A DNA stretch of 64,000 nucleotides, from positions 1 to 64,000 of the forward strand of contig NZ_PTQW01000016.1 of the NCBI RefSeq assembly GCF_004343725.1, given 5' to 3'. This document shows positions 61,979 through 64,000 of this stretch, piece by piece. The stretch is from Treponema sp. J25 (lineage in GTDB: Bacteria > Spirochaetota > Spirochaetia > Treponematales > Breznakiellaceae). Under the pieces are notes generated by a model that saw nothing but the letters and a program-made list of their open reading frames with translations, was not told where the DNA came from and searched no databases. The first letter of the stretch is position 1. Each line of letters opens with the position of its first letter. The position numbers and the translations under genes were made by a program.

Positions 61979-62847
61979 AGGGCTACCTCACTTTTGATAA
62001 GGAAACGGTTTAAAGGCACCACCAGAATGGCAATAAGAATAAACAGGATGACGTTTCCTGCGGTGGCAAGGCCATAAAAGCCCCCTGAATACTGCTTGTA
62101 AATTATCGATGCAATGAGGTCCGTAGCAAAACCAGGACCGCCCTTTGTCATGGTCCAGATAAGATCAAAAGACCGGAGCCCCCCAATAAAAGAGAGGAGA
62201 ATCACCGAATTCATTGCGGGTCGGCTCAAGGGCAAGGTGATATACCATACCTTGTGAAAACTGGATCCCCCATCGATCATCAAAGCCTCGTAATAATCCT
62301 TAGGAATAGCATTAATTCCCGCAATATATATCACCGTGGCCATACCTACACCTTTCCAGACATCCACGAGGATAACCGAAAAAAGGGCCAGGTGAGGATT
62401 CCCAAGCCAATCTGGGCCAGGGATTCCGATCAATTGAAGTACCCCATTGATAAGGCCCTTACTGGGATGCATCAAGGTAGAAAAGGTAATTCCCACTGCA
62501 ATGGTACTCAATATGGTAGGGAAAAAAATAATAGATCGAAGGTAATCCCGGGTTCTTAAGGGGCCACACAGAAAAGCCCCCAGTAAGAATCCCAGAATAA
62601 CTTTCAGGCCGCTGGTAAAAACCGCATAGATCAGGGTATTCCGAAAACCAATGTTTAAAGAGGGTTCAGAGAAAAAGGTAATAAAATTATCCCAACCTAC
62701 CAGGTTCCATTCTGTAAGGGTCCAACGGGTAAAGGCAAAGAAAAAAGATAATAGGACCGGCACAAGAAACAGGACTCCAAAAACAAGAGTCGCCGGCAAA
62801 AGAAAAAAATAAGAATATTCCCGTTCAATATGTACAACCGAACGCAT
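61975..62847 (-). CDS. Sugar ABC transporter permease (MalF-like), rhamnoside locus
   Basis: A 290-residue permease with six spans (YSYFFLLPATLVFGVLFLVP at the start) and the coupling loop YYEALMIDGGSSFHKVWYIT. It follows the binding protein gene by 80 bases, a gap holding a hairpin, and its stop overlaps the MalG-like start. Its FATDLIASIIYKQYSG segment is typical of CUT1 permeases. Confidence 0.93.
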   Translation of the reverse strand: MRSVVHIEREYSYFFLLPATLVFGVLFLVPVLLSFFFAFTRWTLTEWNLVGWDNFITFFSEPSLNIGFRNTLIYAVFTSGLKVILGFLLGAFLCGPLRTRDYLRSIIFFPTILSTIAVGITFSTLMHPSKGLINGVLQLIGIPGPDWLGNPHLALFSVILVDVWKGVGMATVIYIAGINAIPKDYYEALMIDGGSSFHKVWYITLPLSRPAMNSVILLSFIGGLRSFDLIWTMTKGGPGFATDLIASIIYKQYSGGFYGLATAGNVILFILIAILVVPLNRFLIKSEVAL

Positions 62848-62891
62848 AGGGTAATCCTTTGTTTAAAGTTACATACAACTTTGCATTAAAT

Positions 62892-62921
62892 AGGGCTGCC
62901 GCCCTGAAAGGCAACAGCCCT
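62892..62921 (-). terminator. Hairpin between binding protein and permease genes
   Basis: AGGGCTG (62892-62898) pairs with CAGCCCT (62915-62921), with additional partial pairing inside. It occupies the same position as the hairpin at 39456 in the first sugar operon. No strong T-run follows on the minus strand, so partial termination or mRNA protection is likely. Confidence 0.5.
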
Positions 62922-62927
62922 CATTTT

Positions 62928-64000
62928 TTACCAGCCAGGCAGACCTAACTGCTTCGCCTGTTTTTCCACATCCCGGTCATACTCCTTCGCACTCTCCAGG
63001 GGGCTCTTTATACCAATACCGGTTTGTACACAAATCTGGGGAAGGTTTGGTCCTTTGATGGGAGAAAGGAATTCCAGGGCAGGGGCTGTTTTGTTGTTGT
63101 TGACGTAAACAAGCACATCTTTTACTGCTGGCAAAATATCATCAGGTAATGTTATCCCTTTGACAGCAAAAGGACCTGTTGGCTTTTGAGCTGCCATATA
63201 AATGGCAAATCCTTCTACAGATAGACAGAACCGAATAAATTGTTTCGCGGCGTCAATATTTTTACTTCCTTTATAGATAGAAATATTACCAGGGATCCAG
63301 ACAGTTAAACCATTGTTGGACACATCATCTCCAGGTTGACCGAAGAAACCTATATCTTTCACCTTTTCAGGATCTATTGCTTGCATATTAGGAAGAGCAA
63401 AAGCTAACATAGGATAGTGACATCCTTGGCCATCAAGCAACATCTTTAAAGCCTGCTCATAAGTTGTAGCAAGGGGATCTTTATTAATATACCCCTTAGT
63501 GTACACCTCCTGTAATTTCTCAAAACCCCGGAGTGCAATAGGGGTGGTTGCAAATTTCGCCTTCCCCGCGGTATAATCATCCGCAAATTTGGGATACTTT
63601 GCCTGCACATTGTAATAGTCCGCAAGTAGAATGAGCTGGGATGTCCAGTCATCCTTATAAGAAGCAACCACTGGTATTTTCCCTGCGGCTTTTATTTTTT
63701 CGCAATTGGCCATGAGTTCCGCCCAGGTTCTGGGTACCTTAAGACCAAGTTCCGCATACACCTTCTTGTTATAAAACCACCCGCCGGCAGTTAATTCTCC
63801 ACTTGGAGCGCCATACACTCGACCATTTACAGAGACAGTCTGTTTGAAAGAATCCAGAATGTCCGCCATGTAGGGTTCATCGGTTAAATCCACAAAGTGT
63901 TTTGCAGGGTTCAAGGCCATGTAGAGGGAACCAGAGTTATAAACACACAGGTCATCCATATCACCCGCGGCAAGGCGAGTCTTTACCACATTATCCCCCT
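62928..64000 (-). CDS. Sugar ABC transporter substrate-binding protein (5' end outside window)
   Basis: At least 353 residues of a family 1 solute-binding protein. The visible part starts mid-domain (AAGDMDDLCVYNSGSLYM, FVDLTDEPYMADILDSF, NGRVYGAPSGELTAGGWFYN) and runs to the natural C terminus. Signal peptide and lipobox must lie beyond the window edge. The typical closing segment KNIDAAKQFIRFCLSVEGFA is present. It is the binding component of the rhamnoside-locus transporter. The gene is somewhat AT-richer than the following hydrolases. Confidence 0.92.
   Translation of the reverse strand, partial: GDNVVKTRLAAGDMDDLCVYNSGSLYMALNPAKHFVDLTDEPYMADILDSFKQTVSVNGRVYGAPSGELTAGGWFYNKKVYAELGLKVPRTWAELMANCEKIKAAGKIPVVASYKDDWTSQLILLADYYNVQAKYPKFADDYTAGKAKFATTPIALRGFEKLQEVYTKGYINKDPLATTYEQALKMLLDGQGCHYPMLAFALPNMQAIDPEKVKDIGFFGQPGDDVSNNGLTVWIPGNISIYKGSKNIDAAKQFIRFCLSVEGFAIYMAAQKPTGPFAVKGITLPDDILPAVKDVLVYVNNNKTAPALEFLSPIKGPNLPQICVQTGIGIKSPLESAKEYDRDVEKQAKQLGLPGW

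Noticed and set aside
1-64000. tRNA, rRNA, CRISPR arrays, transposases
   Set aside because: No cloverleaf-like sequence with CCA-adjacent stem, no regularly spaced repeats and no DDE/serine recombinase motifs were seen on reading both strands; a tRNAscan or CRISPR search was not possible here.

Overview
The window looks like chromosome of a carbohydrate-fermenting, probably anaerobic spirochaete of the Treponema/Gracilinema type. This is inferred from gene content: a divergent second-type FliG, an AAA-ATPase-like/PD-(D/E)XK protein of the kind common in Treponema, B12-dependent ribonucleotide reductase, bacteriohemerythrin, and several sugar ABC transporters with glycoside hydrolases. No rRNA, tRNA, CRISPR array or insertion sequence was recognised.

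Layout. 1-4380 is an accessory patch: Fic protein, Phd/VapC toxin-antitoxin pair and an ATPase/nuclease-fold protein, separated by copies of a GC-rich dispersed repeat. 4383-7380 holds a response regulator-PP2C phosphatase and a 7TM histidine kinase in one operon. 7600-25158 is mostly housekeeping: M16C peptidase, FliG1-like protein, dihydroorotate-dehydrogenase-like protein, Mrp ATPase, DEAD-box helicase, RecQ-like helicase, small envelope proteins, a HAD hydrolase and a glycosyltransferase. Its gaps contain GC-rich hairpin repeats and three decayed genes not evident as intact ORFs (11260-11544, 14898-15258, 16310-16448). nrdJ at 25419 has a promoter overlapped by two NrdR-like boxes, and is followed by a ZIP transporter.

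29945-42000 is a xyloside locus. It has a LacI-like sensor histidine kinase, a LuxR-type regulator, a possible 28-residue membrane peptide, a GH52 beta-xylosidase, and on the other strand a LacI repressor, a sugar ABC transporter and a YicI-type alpha-xylosidase. 42200-46150 holds a small secreted protein, then an ECF sigma factor, an anti-sigma factor with an extracytoplasmic CBM48-like domain, and three exported proteins ending in a predicted beta-barrel. 46280-48591 is a LacI-like sensor fused to GGDEF whose reading frame breaks exactly at an A AAA AAA slippery heptamer. 48584-54549 carries a Mut7-C protein, flavin reductase, PEGA/beta-propeller protein, Pcm, a CHY zinc finger protein and bacteriohemerythrin. 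54786-64000 is a second glycoside locus: a tandem class II aldolase, GH3, GH78 rhamnosidase and an ABC transporter whose binding protein runs off the window.

How it works together: two oligosaccharide uptake systems import plant-derived xylosides and rhamnosides, which intracellular glycosidases cleave. Control is by a LacI repressor and by two unusual cytoplasmic signalling proteins that use LacI-type sugar-binding folds as input. The most notable items are the GGDEF frameshift site, the anti-sigma/CBM48 fusion, the NrdR-box promoter, the leaderless starts of the antitoxin, sigma factor and hemerythrin genes, and the small hidden gene relics.
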